Origin: Conchocele bisecta
Taxonomy: Eukaryota; Mollusca; Bivalvia; Lucinida; Thyasiridae
DNA length: 64,000 nucleotides
Reading direction: 5' to 3'
Assembly: GCA_029237695.1 (NCBI GenBank)
Contig: CM055269.1
Location: forward strand, 27,500,956-27,564,955
Positions 9,262 through 19,254 of the stretch are shown here, piece after piece. How positions within the stretch are numbered: position 1 is the stretch's first letter; every line of letters starts with the position of its first letter. A program made the translations under genes and the position numbers. The notes beneath the pieces are model-generated. The model had not been told where the DNA came from. It did not search any database and saw nothing but the letters and a program-made list of their open reading frames with translations.

Positions 9262-9284
9262 ATAATTTTCTTAAAATTAATTAT
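9262..9284 (-). promoter_or_regulatory. AT-rich motif directly upstream of a start codon
   Basis: On the minus strand AATTTTAAGAAAATTA ends 5 bases before the ATG at 9257. Near-identical motifs precede ATG 5799 (at about 5839-5860) and ATG 11598 (at about 11571-11591). Possible virus-type promoter element. Confidence 0.4.
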
Positions 9285-9328
9285 GTATTAAAGAAAAAAC
9301 CATATGAGTTTAATAGTTTCACTAAATT

Positions 9329-10599
9329 ATGTCTTCGAGTCAATACGGTCGCAAACTCAATCCATACCGCAGACTGCGTGAGCCCCTCGGGGCAAAAGTC
9401 GTGAGACAGAGTGTCGTTATTACGAACAACCCATCGACGATCGACCAGAACCAGCAGCTCTTAGTCCGCTTCCCCAACCACGGAGCTAACGACGTCATTG
9501 TGCCGGGTACTGTTCGCCTCGCTTTCACTATTTCGCTGACGTCGACGGACGCGGACCGAACCGTCGTTCAGAACCTGGGTCGCGCCATCGTCAAGAAGAC
9601 CATGATAATGATTTCTGGTAATGAGGTGATGTCGATCGATGACAGCGACGTCTACCATTGTTATCAGGACCTGTGGAAGACGGCGCAAGAGCGCGAAAAC
9701 GCGGTCTATCAGGGTATTCACACCAGCAAAAATAAGAACGTAACCACACTTAGAATCGGGGTTGGTAACAAGGCAGATAACAACGCGAGCGACAACGCGG
9801 TCACGGGCGCTTAAGGCAACCGTTTCTACATCCCGCTCGACTTTGAGTTGCTGGAGAGTCACATGCCCTACTATCAGAGTGCTTTGGCTGACCGCCTCGA
9901 ATACGAACTAACGTTCAACGACTACGGCCGAGTTCTCATAGCACCGACATGTTATCGACGTATACGATCGATAATGTTTCGCTGGAGTACGACATGGTCA
10001 CGATGCCCGAACTCGCGCGATTGATCAGAACCCAGTACGCCGGGCGCGTTGCCATACTTTACGACCGAGTTCTTCGTCATCGTAAGATGAAGAAAAACAA
10101 AGGTGACACATTGTGAAATATTATACTGATATAGGTATACTGATGTTGTTCGAGGATGCTCGGTTCGCGTTCGGGGCTAGAAAAACCTACAAATTCTATA
10201 ACCCCAAAATCACAAAGGTAGAGGTGACGATCGAGGGAATACCCAATCAACTCTACAGCGCGGGTCTTCGCGCGCAACAGCAGTGGGGCGAAGTAAGAAA
10301 GCAGTTTGCTGCCGGCTCTAAGCGCGGAGGTTGCCGCGGTTGCCAAAGACCTGCAGCTCTCGGCCGTCTCCCTCGCGGAGTTCCTGAATACCAAATACGC
10401 CTTATGGCTAGACATGCGAGCCAGCGACGACGACCAAATACACGGCAGCGGACGCCAAGTTGAGAACGCTAGTGAGGGTGTGACGATCCAGATAACCAAA
10501 GAGGCGGATGGAAATGGGCCATTGAACGTGTACTTATATATAATTACAGACGCACAACTCAACATCGAAGATGGTCGATACGTCTCAGCACTCTACTAA
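9329..10599 (+). pseudogene. MCP: Polinton major capsid protein (double jelly roll), broken
   Basis: The sequence is the characteristic Polinton major capsid protein: VPGTVRLAF, VVQNLGRAIVKKT, SIDDSDVYHCY, RFYIPLDFELLESHMPYYQS, RVLRHRK, KVEVTIEG and the ending LNIEDGRYVSALY. It would form hexon-type pseudo-hexameric capsomers. Breaks: TAA at 9812-9814, a 1-base loss near 9945, a TGA plus short deletion at about 10110-10135, and a shift near 10310. The start ATG 9329 follows a 71-base spacer after the divergent gene. The 3' end overlaps the ATPase start by 29 bases. Element 2 has a copy open over 336 codons but lacking the C-terminus (49988-50998). Confidence 0.92.
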
Positions 10600-11260
10600 A
10601 TCTAACGATTTATTAATTAAAAATTTAGTAAAAATTAAGAAAATTAGCGATCAATACCAATTCGCGATTGGAGATGCCCACTCTGCCATAATATGTGGGC
10701 AGACAGGATGTGGAAAAACGGTTTTCATCCTCAACTTGCTCGAGGGGTCCTACCGCGATGTCTTTCGTCACATTGTGATCCTGTGTCCCACTGTGCGGCA
10801 CAACGATACTTATCAGCGGCGCCCGTGGATATGGACAGACCCTGAGGTATACGTTATTTACCCCGGTTATAGGCTTCACGATTGGTTGCGTGGTTTATAC
10901 CAAAGATTCCAGGGTGAGCCCACCCTATATGTGATTGACGATTGCTCGGCCAAGGCGGCGATGACCAAAAAGAAGGACATGCTCTCCGAGCTCGCATTTT
11001 CTGGCCGCCATGCTGGGCAAAGCGTATGGATCTCCACTCAAAAGTACAACGCCGTCCTCAAGGATCTGCGCGAGCAAACGAAATGGGTCGCCCTCTTTCA
11101 CTGCAAGGACCGAGACTCATTCGATGACTGTCTTCGAGAGAATGACGTTATCCCAACGCGCGAGGAGCGCCTGGAGGTTCGACAGATGCTTTCGGAAACT
11201 AAGCACGCCAAGCTTCTGCTAAAGACTGATCAACCAACTGCTTATAAAGTTATCAATTAA
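10571..11260 (+). CDS. ATP: FtsK/HerA-type genome-packaging ATPase, intact
   Basis: 229 residues. Walker A GQTGCGKT at residues 43-50, Walker B LYVIDD at 119-124, and a downstream QSVWISTQ segment that fits the sensor position of packaging ATPases. Length and order fit the A32/FtsK-HerA ATPases of Polintons, which pump genomic DNA into capsids. The start overlaps the end of the capsid gene by 29 bases in another frame. A CCAATTCGCGATTGG palindrome (10657-10671) codes residues near Gln30-Gly34 and is absent in element 2, whose copy also lost the N-terminus. Confidence 0.93.
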   Translation: MVDTSQHSTKSNDLLIKNLVKIKKISDQYQFAIGDAHSAIICGQTGCGKTVFILNLLEGSYRDVFRHIVILCPTVRHNDTYQRRPWIWTDPEVYVIYPGYRLHDWLRGLYQRFQGEPTLYVIDDCSAKAAMTKKKDMLSELAFSGRHAGQSVWISTQKYNAVLKDLREQTKWVALFHCKDRDSFDDCLRENDVIPTREERLEVRQMLSETKHAKLLLKTDQPTAYKVIN

Positions 11261-11597
11261 TTAATTTTATAATTAATTTTATAATTTTCTTAAAATTATT
11301 TATAAAATTAATTAGCAATTACTTAACGCTCGTCAGTAACTGCTGAGTAAATGCTTAACAATGCTTTTTCAATTGCTCAACAATGCATAGCAATTGCTGA
11401 ACAATGCTGAACAAATGCTTAACAAATGTTGAACAAATGCTGACCAATGGTTAACAATGTTAACAATTTGGTGCTCCGCTGCGAGCTTTGTTGCGAGCAT
11501 AACGGTGATCATAAGTATCGGGTGGTGCGCTTGGCAATATTTTAAAGTTATGAGACTTGTTAGAATAGTTAAATTAATTTTAAGAAAATTAGCAATA
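11261..11597. repeat. Intergenic spacer with 10-11 bp tandem repeats
   Basis: AT-rich start with two motifs like AATTTTCTTAAAATTA (about 11283 and, inverted, 11571). Between about 11330 and 11465 imperfect units such as TGCTTAACAA and TGCTGAACAA repeat about a dozen times. The equivalent spacer in element 2 also holds short tandem repeats, but of a different sequence. Confidence 0.7.
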
Positions 11598-12335
11598 ATG
11601 AACTGCGACGAACTTCTCGATCAGCTAATAGAAACCTCAACTCCGGCTGCCGACACGGTATCTTTCCTGAAAGATAATGAAACATCAACTCCGACAGAGC
11701 AATCGGGGTCAACTCCAATTTCGATTGGGTTGAGTGCAACTCCAATCGTGATTGGGGCCGATACGAATGAAAATGAAAATGCTGCGCGACGAGAGCGGCT
11801 AGCTGCGCTGGTTGCTGGGGGACAATCGGAGCATTATCTCGGTAGGCGTCTCTCAGTTTGTCAGGTGGATAAGATGTCAGATGCGGAGATCGATAAAATG
11901 TACGCGCGATACGAATCTAGGTTAGGTGCGGAGATGACAAAAACTCTTGGATCGGCGGCTATTCATTTGTACGCTACCGCCGTTAGTATACTTCTCCCTA
12001 TACCAAACACCGCGGGGTTGATTCGCGATCTAGAGACTGACCCTTTTATAGGACACACTCTTAGAACAGCCTGCTGCTCAATTTATCACAAGTTTGGAAT
12101 GTACTTAGCTCCGCTGACAACATCGTTGACCACGGGTCAACACTGTCAATTTGGACATATATGCCCACGAACTATAAGCTCTAATATTAATATTATAAAT
12201 GATAACACAAGACACACCTGCGAGAGTGACGGAACCCCAGCAATCGGGGATTGTGGTTCAATCGGAGATTGCTGCAGCTCCACAGGAGCCCTCAACATCC
12301 AATCGAGATTGGACGAATCCGGTTGCACGACATAA
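11598..12335 (+). CDS. Conserved Polinton accessory protein (RRERLAALVAGG family)
   Basis: 245 residues from ATG 11598 (MNCDELLDQL). The same start context exists in element 2 at 49177. The first about 60 residues are a variable linker with repeated DTVSFLK and palindrome-coded segments. The conserved core is RRERLAALVAGGQSE, then SVCQVDKMSD, MYARYESRLG and a helical, mildly hydrophobic region (LYATAVSILLP, DPFIGHTLRTACC). I recognise it as a recurring Polinton protein without assigned function. The last about 45 residues overlap the next gene in a second frame. Upstream spacer contains the AATTTTAAGAAAATTA motif. Confidence 0.7.
   Translation: MNCDELLDQLIETSTPAADTVSFLKDNETSTPTEQSGSTPISIGLSATPIVIGADTNENENAARRERLAALVAGGQSEHYLGRRLSVCQVDKMSDAEIDKMYARYESRLGAEMTKTLGSAAIHLYATAVSILLPIPNTAGLIRDLETDPFIGHTLRTACCSIYHKFGMYLAPLTTSLTTGQHCQFGHICPRTISSNINIINDNTRHTCESDGTPAIGDCGSIGDCCSSTGALNIQSRLDESGCTT
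11715..11755. repeat. Two short palindromes in the N-terminal linker
   Basis: CCAATTTCGATTGG at 11715-11728 and CCAATCGTGATTGG at 11742-11755, in frame, coding ISIG and IVIG. Confidence 0.8.
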
Positions 12336-12780
12336 AAACCCAATAAGACAGGCATCTGGGCGGGCGGCGTCTGCCACCCGAAAAGTTCAACAAGATAAAA
12401 TACTCGCCGAGCTTCGAGAGGCCAAACAGTCGTTGCAATCGGGGACGGACACAGCAAAACATCTGAAGACAGAGCAATCGGGTTCAACATTGTTGAGTGC
12501 AACAACACCCCCAATTCACGAATTGGAAGCACACTCAACCCAATCGAAATTGGAGTTGAATCCGATTGAACCACAACACCCCCAATTCACGAATTGGAGT
12601 TGGGTTGCTTGTTGTGGTCTGGCAGTTGTTGGTGCCCTGTGTGTGTGGAAATACCCCCTATTACACCAATCCTTATCGAAAAAACAACCAGCCAGTGTTC
12701 CGAAGAAAGTTACGAAACACCAATCGCAATTAGATGTGCCCCATTTAAACATTGATCGCGATCCCTTTTATATGCAATAA
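12199..12780 (+). CDS. Single-pass membrane accessory protein of the Polinton
   Basis: 193 residues. A conserved N-terminal basic/helical block (NPVARHKNP, GRAASATRK, DKILAELREAKQSL) is followed by a linker built largely of palindrome-coded repeats (IHELE, PQFTNW), one membrane segment (WVACCGLAVVGALCVW) and a short tail ending in LNIDRDPFYMQ. Its homologue 47957-48580 keeps all these blocks but has a different linker length. It overlaps the preceding gene by 137 bases. A membrane-linked assembly role is likely by context. The exact function is unknown. Confidence 0.7.
   Translation: MITQDTPARVTEPQQSGIVVQSEIAAAPQEPSTSNRDWTNPVARHKNPIRQASGRAASATRKVQQDKILAELREAKQSLQSGTDTAKHLKTEQSGSTLLSATTPPIHELEAHSTQSKLELNPIEPQHPQFTNWSWVACCGLAVVGALCVWKYPLLHQSLSKKQPASVPKKVTKHQSQLDVPHLNIDRDPFYMQ
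12299..12597. repeat. Cluster of short palindromes inside the 193-residue gene
   Basis: CCAATCGAGATTGG at 12299-12312, CAACATTGTTG at 12485-12495, CCAATTCACGAATTGG at 12511-12526 and again at 12582-12597, and CCAATCGAAATTGG at 12540-12553. The group makes up most of the linker before the membrane segment. Confidence 0.85.
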
Positions 12781-12795
12781 TTATAATTATCAACA

Positions 12796-13029
12796 ATGGC
12801 TGAACAAGATGGTAAAATGATAGTGAATGCGCTTTATCACGCCGTGGTGATATCGGGTTCCAGTATCGGGTATGCTCGACTATGAAAGATGGCCCTAGGA
12901 GGGTCCGCTCCCAAATTGGACTTTACTGTGAGAGACGTAGGGCTCGCGACCTTAGATGTAGCGGCCGCAGTTTGGACCCGAGATTATCTAATTAAAGTTG
13001 GAATTCTACCTGTTAATATATGGAAATAA
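12796..13029 (+). pseudogene. Small two-helix membrane protein, one nonsense
   Basis: From ATG 12796 (MAEQDGKMIVNALYH) the frame meets a TGA at the position where element 2 has GGA (Gly after YARL). It then continues open to TAA 13027-13029, ending ILPVNIWK. The homologue 47712-47924 is open. Two hydrophobic stretches (LYHAVVIS...IGYARL and ATLDVAAAVWTRDYLI) suggest a small membrane protein, a type regularly present between ATPase and integrase in Polintons. The stop is immediately followed by the ATG of the next gene (TAAATG). Confidence 0.65.
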
Positions 13030-13461
13030 ATGGCTTCGATCGGAATAATGATAGGTTTTGCGCTTGTAAACGCATTGGCGTTCAGCGGTAGCAACTTTAT
13101 ATTCTCGAAAATGAGAAGCTCGAACGTGGATAAAGATCGCAAGCGTCACGATTTAGCTGTAGAACAACTCAATAGCGCAAAGGAAGCGTGGTCGAAAAAA
13201 CGAACCGCCCATCTGGACTGGGTCAACAAAGAGCTTCACCGCGAGAATCACGCCGCGCAATCTTTCCAGAATTTTGAAGAAGCCAACCGCGAGTACGCGC
13301 TGGCATATCCATAGAAAAGTCTCGCACTGCTGGATCGCGAGCCCCAACTTTCAGATTTCTATGTAACGTTAGAGCCCCAAAAAGACCGCGATATCGCGTT
13401 CATCGTCGTGGGAATGGGTGTGGTGGGTATCGTCACCTACTATATCCAATCGAGATTTTAA
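13030..13461 (+). pseudogene. Conserved Polinton membrane protein, one nonsense
   Basis: Homologue of 47264-47710. N-terminal membrane segment (MIGFALVNALAFSGSNFIFSK), a long charged helix (RKRHDLAVEQL, AWSKKRT, LDWVNKEL), the PQLSDFY motif, then a C-terminal membrane segment (AFIVVGMGVVGIVTYYI). A TAG at 13312-13314 interrupts it where element 2 has CAG (Gln). The C-terminus ends inside a half palindrome (CCAATCGAGATTTTAA), so its last residues differ from the copy in element 2. The family is a well-conserved Polinton component of unknown role. Confidence 0.7.
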
Positions 13462-13532
13462 ATTAATTAATAATTTTTACAAAATTAATAATTATTTTAA
13501 ATTCTTTTTTATAAAGATATATATATAGAACG

Positions 13533-13886
13533 ATGTCAGTTGACGAACTATATTTTTCTATGATCGATGTAGGCTACACTGCCCTTAAACACCGTATAGC
13601 TGGTGCAAAGGGTATGATTCGTCTGGCCCGAGATTCTCTCGAGACGTGGCGGGAGGATGAGAAAGCGGCCACCCTTTTCGCAAAGCGGATGTTAGATTCC
13701 TCCGAATTAGATTCCTCCGAGTTAGATTTTCCCAAGTCCCTTCAGAACTTAACCCCCAATCGCAATTGTACTTCCAACAAAGGTTTATTATTAACGACGC
13801 AGCTACCGGACTATCTGGCGAGGGCATGTTGGAGATTGTCCGATATATTAGAATACATCACATACGATGAACACGCGCAAACTTAA
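13533..13886 (+). CDS. Small conserved protein preceding the integrase
   Basis: 117 residues, with conserved DVGYTALKHR, TWREDEKAATLFAKRMLDSSE and LARACWRLSDILEY. Mostly helical, with no membrane segment. A duplicated SSELD segment and a palindrome (CAATCGCAATTG, about 13758) account for length differences from the copy in element 2 (46895-47203). Its last 20 bases overlap the integrase start in a second frame, in both elements, suggesting co-expression. I do not recognise a function. Confidence 0.65.
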   Translation: MSVDELYFSMIDVGYTALKHRIAGAKGMIRLARDSLETWREDEKAATLFAKRMLDSSELDSSELDFPKSLQNLTPNRNCTSNKGLLLTTQLPDYLARACWRLSDILEYITYDEHAQT

Positions 13887-14868
13887 TACCAAACTATCGG
13901 TTCGCCTAATGCGCAAGCTAGCGAACACATACTACAGCCCCCGCGGCTACTGGAAGGGACTCGCGGCCATCAAGAACCTAGCGGCGGCGACCAAGGTTTC
14001 AGAAAACGCTGTCAAGGAATGGCTCAAGAAGCAGGCCATCTGGCAGATCTATTTACCCGCGCCTCACAATATTCAGCGCCCGAAATTCGACGTGCCGGTG
14101 CCGAACCAAGTTCACCAAGCAGATCTCCTGTTTCTCCATCACGATCGCGTCGGTCGCAAGACGTACAAGTACGCTCTGACAATCGTTGACATAGCGAGTC
14201 ATTATAAGGGGGCTGAGCCGTTGGCCACTAAAGAGTCTAAGGAGGTGGCCGAGGCTCTTTCCCGAATATATAAGAGGAGTCCTCTCAAATGGCCGAATCT
14301 TCTCCAGGTCGATCCCGGCCGCGAGTTCATGGGCGCGGTCTCTCATCTATTGCCTAAGCACAAAGTTTCTATCAGACGCGGCCGCTTCAACATCCACCGG
14401 AACCAGGGGATCGTGGAGCGGTTCAATCGAACCCTGGCTGAGAGGCTGTTCGGACACCAATATGCCAAAGAACTTGTAAACCCTCATACGCGATCGACCG
14501 AGTGGGTGGCTAGACTGCCCGCCGTGGTCTCCGTACTGAACGGAGAGGTGACCAGATTGATAGGTAAGAAGCCTGTAGATGCCATCAAGTCTAAAAATAT
14601 GACGAGCAAGCCCTCTGCCGTCTCGCGCGGGCGACTCGTTGGTTTAGAGGAGCAACGGCTTCCATCGGATGTTGACGTCCGGTACCTCCATCAACCGGGA
14701 GAGCTCGAAGGTGGCAGCCGCCGCGCGACTGATCCCGTGTGGTCTCTGAATGTATATCATCTGGATCGCTCTATTACCAAACCCGATGAGCCCGTGCTCT
14801 ATTATTTGGCTATTTATTGGTCCATCTCGCGGGTTTGTTCGCGAAGAACTTCTTATGGTGCCTTCTGA
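13867..14868 (+). CDS. INT: Polinton integrase (retroviral-type, D,D-35-E)
   Basis: N-terminal helical DNA-binding region (about residues 1-60, with NLAAATKVSENAVKEWL like a helix-turn-helix), then a catalytic rve core with Asp86 (VHQADLLFL), Asp149 (LLQVDPGREFMG) and Glu184 (NQGIVERFNRTL), spaced D149-E184 = 35. A C-terminal beta domain (DVDVRYLHQPGELEGG...VWSLNVYHLDR) follows. The catalytic triad is intact. A roughly 4-base insertion near 14805-14815 shifts the frame, so the final about 20 residues differ from the element 2 ending (GFVREEL). The enzyme would insert linear Polinton DNA with a short target duplication. The active-site region looks functional but the tail is damaged. Confidence 0.93.
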   Translation: MNTRKLNTKLSVRLMRKLANTYYSPRGYWKGLAAIKNLAAATKVSENAVKEWLKKQAIWQIYLPAPHNIQRPKFDVPVPNQVHQADLLFLHHDRVGRKTYKYALTIVDIASHYKGAEPLATKESKEVAEALSRIYKRSPLKWPNLLQVDPGREFMGAVSHLLPKHKVSIRRGRFNIHRNQGIVERFNRTLAERLFGHQYAKELVNPHTRSTEWVARLPAVVSVLNGEVTRLIGKKPVDAIKSKNMTSKPSAVSRGRLVGLEEQRLPSDVDVRYLHQPGELEGGSRRATDPVWSLNVYHLDRSITKPDEPVLYYLAIYWSISRVCSRRTSYGAF

Positions 14869-14939
14869 CACCCAGCTGCCCCCGGATCGTCAGAGTCTTT
14901 AGTATTCTCCCCTTTTTTCAGAGTTCTTTTTTTTTTTAC

Positions 14940-17900
14940 CTATCCTATAGGCTCGGTGTGTAACCCGTCTTCCATCACTCTCCTCTTGTCGTAGTACGCC
15001 GACAACCCCAACTTCTCCTGCTTGTACGTCTTCATCACCCCGTTAACCATTCGGAATCCCCTGTTCTCCGCCATGTCCCTACCCCCTTCGAGAGCACTCT
15101 TGTACCTTCCCCAAGTCAGATCGTTAGATCTCTTCGACATCCTCTTGGCCGAGTGCTTAGATTTTCCGTCACCGCTCACGTAGTAACACTTGCTACACAG
15201 AGCGATGGCTCTATCTCCCTCAAGTTCCAGCTTGAACAGTCCCGGAGTTCTGTTGCTCCACGCGTCCCACGCCAACCACTCGGCCTTCTCCTTATTGAAT
15301 TTTCTCTTCATCTTCTTTCTCACCACCTTCGCCAGCGTCTTCTCCGAAAGCGCGAAGTACATGCTGTCAGTGTCCATCTGTATCAGTTCGAAATCTCCGC
15401 GATCCACGTACTTGTCCAAGTACAACTCGAGCATCCGGAGCTTGGCCAACTGGTAAACCGCTATGCCACACTGAAACGGTCTGTTGATCACCACTCGAGT
15501 CTTCATGCTCGATATCTCGTAAGCCTCCCCAATCTCCTCCAGGTCTTCGAACCACACCGACCTCAGTGCCCGGTCGACAGTCTTCTCATCCTTCGTATAT
15601 GTGGGGTTCATGTGTCTCTCTTGTGCCTCTATCAGCTTGCCACAACACGCGTTGCCAACCAGTTTGAATATCTACGCCAACACCGCCTTGCTATTGTCGA
15701 CGTCCCCCGTCCGTCTGGCAGCGGTGACCTCTTCCACGAACCATTGAAACGGTTTGCCGGGCGTGTAGTCTATCACCCTATGCACCGCCTTGACGATCAG
15801 ACCGTGCTCCAGATACCACTTTAGCAGTGGGGAGTATATGATCATCTTCTTGGCGGACATTGCCCCCACGAGCTTTCTCTGTCCTCTCGACCCTTTTCCT
15901 CCCAGTCCCGGCCAGGTAGTCCTTCATGTGCTGCGGAACCTCGTTCTCATCGACTTCTCGATTAACAAACAGCGGTGAAATTTCCGAGAACTTGTCTCTC
16001 AACGTTTCCGGGACCTCTATATCCAACTCCGCAAATCCGAACCAATCTTCATTCCTGACCTTCCTCACGAAACAGTCTATATACGACTGTCTTTCCGGGT
16101 CGTCACACGTCCATATCGTGTCCTCCCCGCACGGCATGTCTTTCAACAGGGTAGACAGATACAGCGCATTGGCGTCGTACCCCATCACCGCCTTGCACAT
16201 CTTCTCCTCCCGACTACCTACCTGACCCTTGATCGTCGACCTGCCAGCCTCTGCGTATCTGGAGAACACTATGGACGGACCACCGACCAATCCCTGCTTC
16301 ATCATCTCGTAAGTTTCAGACTTCGGTGACCACAGCTCGGGCTTGTCCGCCTTCCCATCGATCGACCCGCGGAGTAGGTACTGAAGGGAAACACCTGGCA
16401 GAGACACAGTATCCTTGAGTAAATCCACACCAATTCCCCTGTAGAACTCCGTAATTTTAGTCAGAGCCTCCAGGAACGGTCCTACATCCAAGTCGGTTGT
16501 AAGTGTTTTTGCAACAATTCCTTGAACGTCTTCAATCCCATTTTCTCGGAAATAACCTTCTTACACTCTTTCCACTCTGACAACAACAGTAGGAACTCAC
16601 CCTTCAACTTCGAGTACCACTCGGGATAGTCTGGCAGCCCCGGATGGTCGAGCTTGTCCGCGCTATCGAACCACTCGTACGGGAAGTGAGACTTTATCGT
16701 TTTACAGTCGTACGCCTTAACCCACCGGTCGTACGTGGTACCGGGTTCCAGATACTGGATGATGTCGAGAAATCTAAACTCCGGGGTAAACAGAAACATC
16801 GTCGTGCTCTCTTTCCGACCATCACCTTATTCATGGTGGCCGCCAACTTCTCGACAAAGTACTGCTTGATGAGGTTCAGGTCGTACCTGCTACAGTTGAA
16901 CCCCACCACCGGGACTTGGTCAATCCAAGAGATAATCTTTGCTTGCTGAGACTTCGATAACACATCTATGTCGGCCGGCAGATACTTCTTCCTAACCCCC
17001 TCCCTGATTTCCTTGCCTCTCATCTGTAGCTCGGTCACGAACTTCTCAACTAGCGTGTCAGGATCTCGTTCGCAGATGTGTGTGATCCCTTCATACATCG
17101 TATCCCCCAACGACACCGATATAGAAACGTGCTCGACCTCGAAGGTCAGGTCTTTGGTGGGTCGTGTGGTTTTCGACTTGTCGAGATACGCCTCGAAGTC
17201 GTATACTATCTGGTGAGGGTACAGAGTCGTCTCCTCCTCGCGCGTCGATTGTGGATAGTAGGTATTCACCTCATTCAACCACTCGCACTCCCACATCACA
17301 ACCAGTTCGTAACCCTCATCCCTTATCTTGGCGTCTTGAATTTTCGTCCCGTTGTACAGCGATCTCGCGTTACCTCTCATGCAATGCCTCGGACACCCGT
17401 GCCAGTAGCATCCGTGAAACTGAAACACGGTCTCGGTCTCGTGACAGTAACCGTCGACCGGATCGCCGGCCACCCACCTCTCACCACCGTGACCACAGTC
17501 GGCGTGATGTATGTGCTTTCCCACCCTCTCCTCTTCTCTGTTCAACCATTGAATCGACCTCGCGCTCGCTGACCCCTTATGATAGAACGCCTTCTCGTAG
17601 GCCGACTGTGGTCTATCTACCCTCTTACATGGACATATCACCACGGTCTTCCCACCCATGCAGGTGGTCGCGTGCCTGTGCATGTTACACGACTTTGTGA
17701 ACCGTTGTTGACATCCGGTGCACCCGTACTCGTTCGTCATCTTGCAGAGGTTCGTTATGAGAAATGAGTGACCTCCAAACATTCCTATCATCATGATCTT
17801 CTCCCCAACCGCGTCGTAGTTTGCCAGAGACTTCATTAGGTACCACATTCCGTCGGTGGTGGGCTCGTAAACGCAAATGCCCAACTTGAAGCGCTCTTCT

Positions 17901-18883
17901 ACCTTCTTAATATCCTCCAGGGGGGTTCCCTTACTACCCGGTCCGTTATCGTGCCCGAGGTATTCGCGAGCCAGAGCTCGTGCCTTCCTACAGCACCCGT
18001 CGGATCTCCCTCCACGGTGGATGGCTATGCACCTAAACAGACACAAGTAGTCGTCGTACGTGTCGACGGAATACATTCCCTTTTTCTGTCTTAACCTGTC
18101 TGGCAGTCTTCCCGCTCCCATGAGAAGTTGTTGCGTATCGATGATCATCTTCACCTCTACCGATATCCTACGAACGAAGGTCCATTTTTTTTTTGTGTTT
18201 GGTCTATCAACTTTGTCGATGTCCATTCGACCTTTCTCTCTATTGGATATCCAACTCTCCGCTTTGGAAATCTCGTTTATCCACGGACTGCCCTTTGATT
18301 GTTTGTGATAGATCATCGTTTCGTCGGTCTCGATGTTCCTAATACGATAAGAGCACAAATACCTCAGAAAACATGCCGTGGTTATCTCTGGGCGAATTTT
18401 ATTCATTATGCGATTAGCGATCTCCCCATCTACCCCCCTCTCGAAAGTCCATACTATCTTCCTCCTACCCCTATCAACAGTTTCCCTAACTTCGGCTTCT
18501 TCGGCGAGAATCCTGGGACCCTCCTCCACCAAAGCTCTGGAAATATCTCTCCTACTCTTAGGAGGTCTCCCCACCAACCCTTGATAAATCTTATTGTAGT
18601 ACGCCTTATATAGTGGTTTTCTACGTGCGCTGGGATCTTCTTTTACACGCTGCGCGTAAGCAGTGGCACGCAGACTGGCCGTCGTCTCGTTCTCCAATTT
18701 CTCGGAGCGTTTTTCGGGGTCAGCGGGCAGTCGTCCGGTCGAAACCGCACGTCGCAGCCTCTCCTCGTAGACGACGGCTCGCGCGTCACTTATCCTATCT
18801 GCTATATCTTTCTTGAGTCTCAAACCTCTTAGGAAAATTCCCCAACTCTTAGCTTGCTCTCTCATTTGCTTTATGGTAGACAT
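14940..18883 (-). pseudogene. POLB: Protein-primed family B DNA polymerase of Polinton 1, broken
   Basis: Likely start ATG 18883 (an upstream in-frame ATG at 18901 lies in the leader repeat). Order of parts: SAP-like helix pair (KQMREQAKSWGI...LRLKKDIA), basic helical region, a block with CLFRCIAIH and GGHSFLITNL, a C2HC finger (CTGC...H....C), an endonuclease-like block (PVDGYCHETETVFQFHGC, GYELVVMWECEW), Exo I VYDFEAYLD (at 17186-17206), Exo II VVGFNCSRYD, polymerase motif A GYDANALYLSTL, motif B KLVGNACCGK and motif C QMDTDSMY (about 15356-15385). Breaks: shifts near 16800, 16500 and 15880, and TAG 15672-15674 just before motif B. It replicates the element from its ends in intact copies. 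It converges with the integrase gene. Confidence 0.93.
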
Positions 18884-18884
18884 T

Positions 18885-19185
18885 ATACTGAGTATAACCA
18901 ATAGATTTTTATCTTTAATAGGGTGTCAGTTGTTATTTTATTTTTAATAAATGTATGACAAATTGCTGTATTTATACTGAGTATAACTTATGGATTTCTT
19001 ATCTTTAATAGGGTGCCAGTTGATATTTATGACAGATTGTTGTAATATACTGAGTATAACTTATGGATTTCTTATCTTAAATAGGGTGTCAGTTGTTATT
19101 TTATTTTTAATAAATGTATGACCGATTGTCATATATACTGAGTATATAACCAATGGATTTCTTATCTCTAATAGGGTGTATTCAC
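18885..19185 (-). repeat. Tandem leader repeats upstream of polymerase (4 units)
   Basis: Units of about 72-88 bp start at about 18888, 18975, 19047 and 19135. Each has TATACTGAGTATA, GGATTTCTTATCT and AATAGGGTGTCAGTT in + orientation. The unit next to the gene contains the putative start ATG. One copy of the CACCCTATTAGAG...ACTCAGTATA segment also lies at the opposite end (about 2331-2375). Confidence 0.85.
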
Positions 19186-19254
19186 CTTATCGATTATTGC
19201 ACAACACTACCTGGTGTTTCATCTTCAGGTTTATATTTATTAACAGCTTTCGCT

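Noticed and set aside
15153..15824. 223-codon plus-strand frame opposite the polymerase
   Set aside because: Antisense shadow of the polymerase motifs B and C region. Not kept in element 2.
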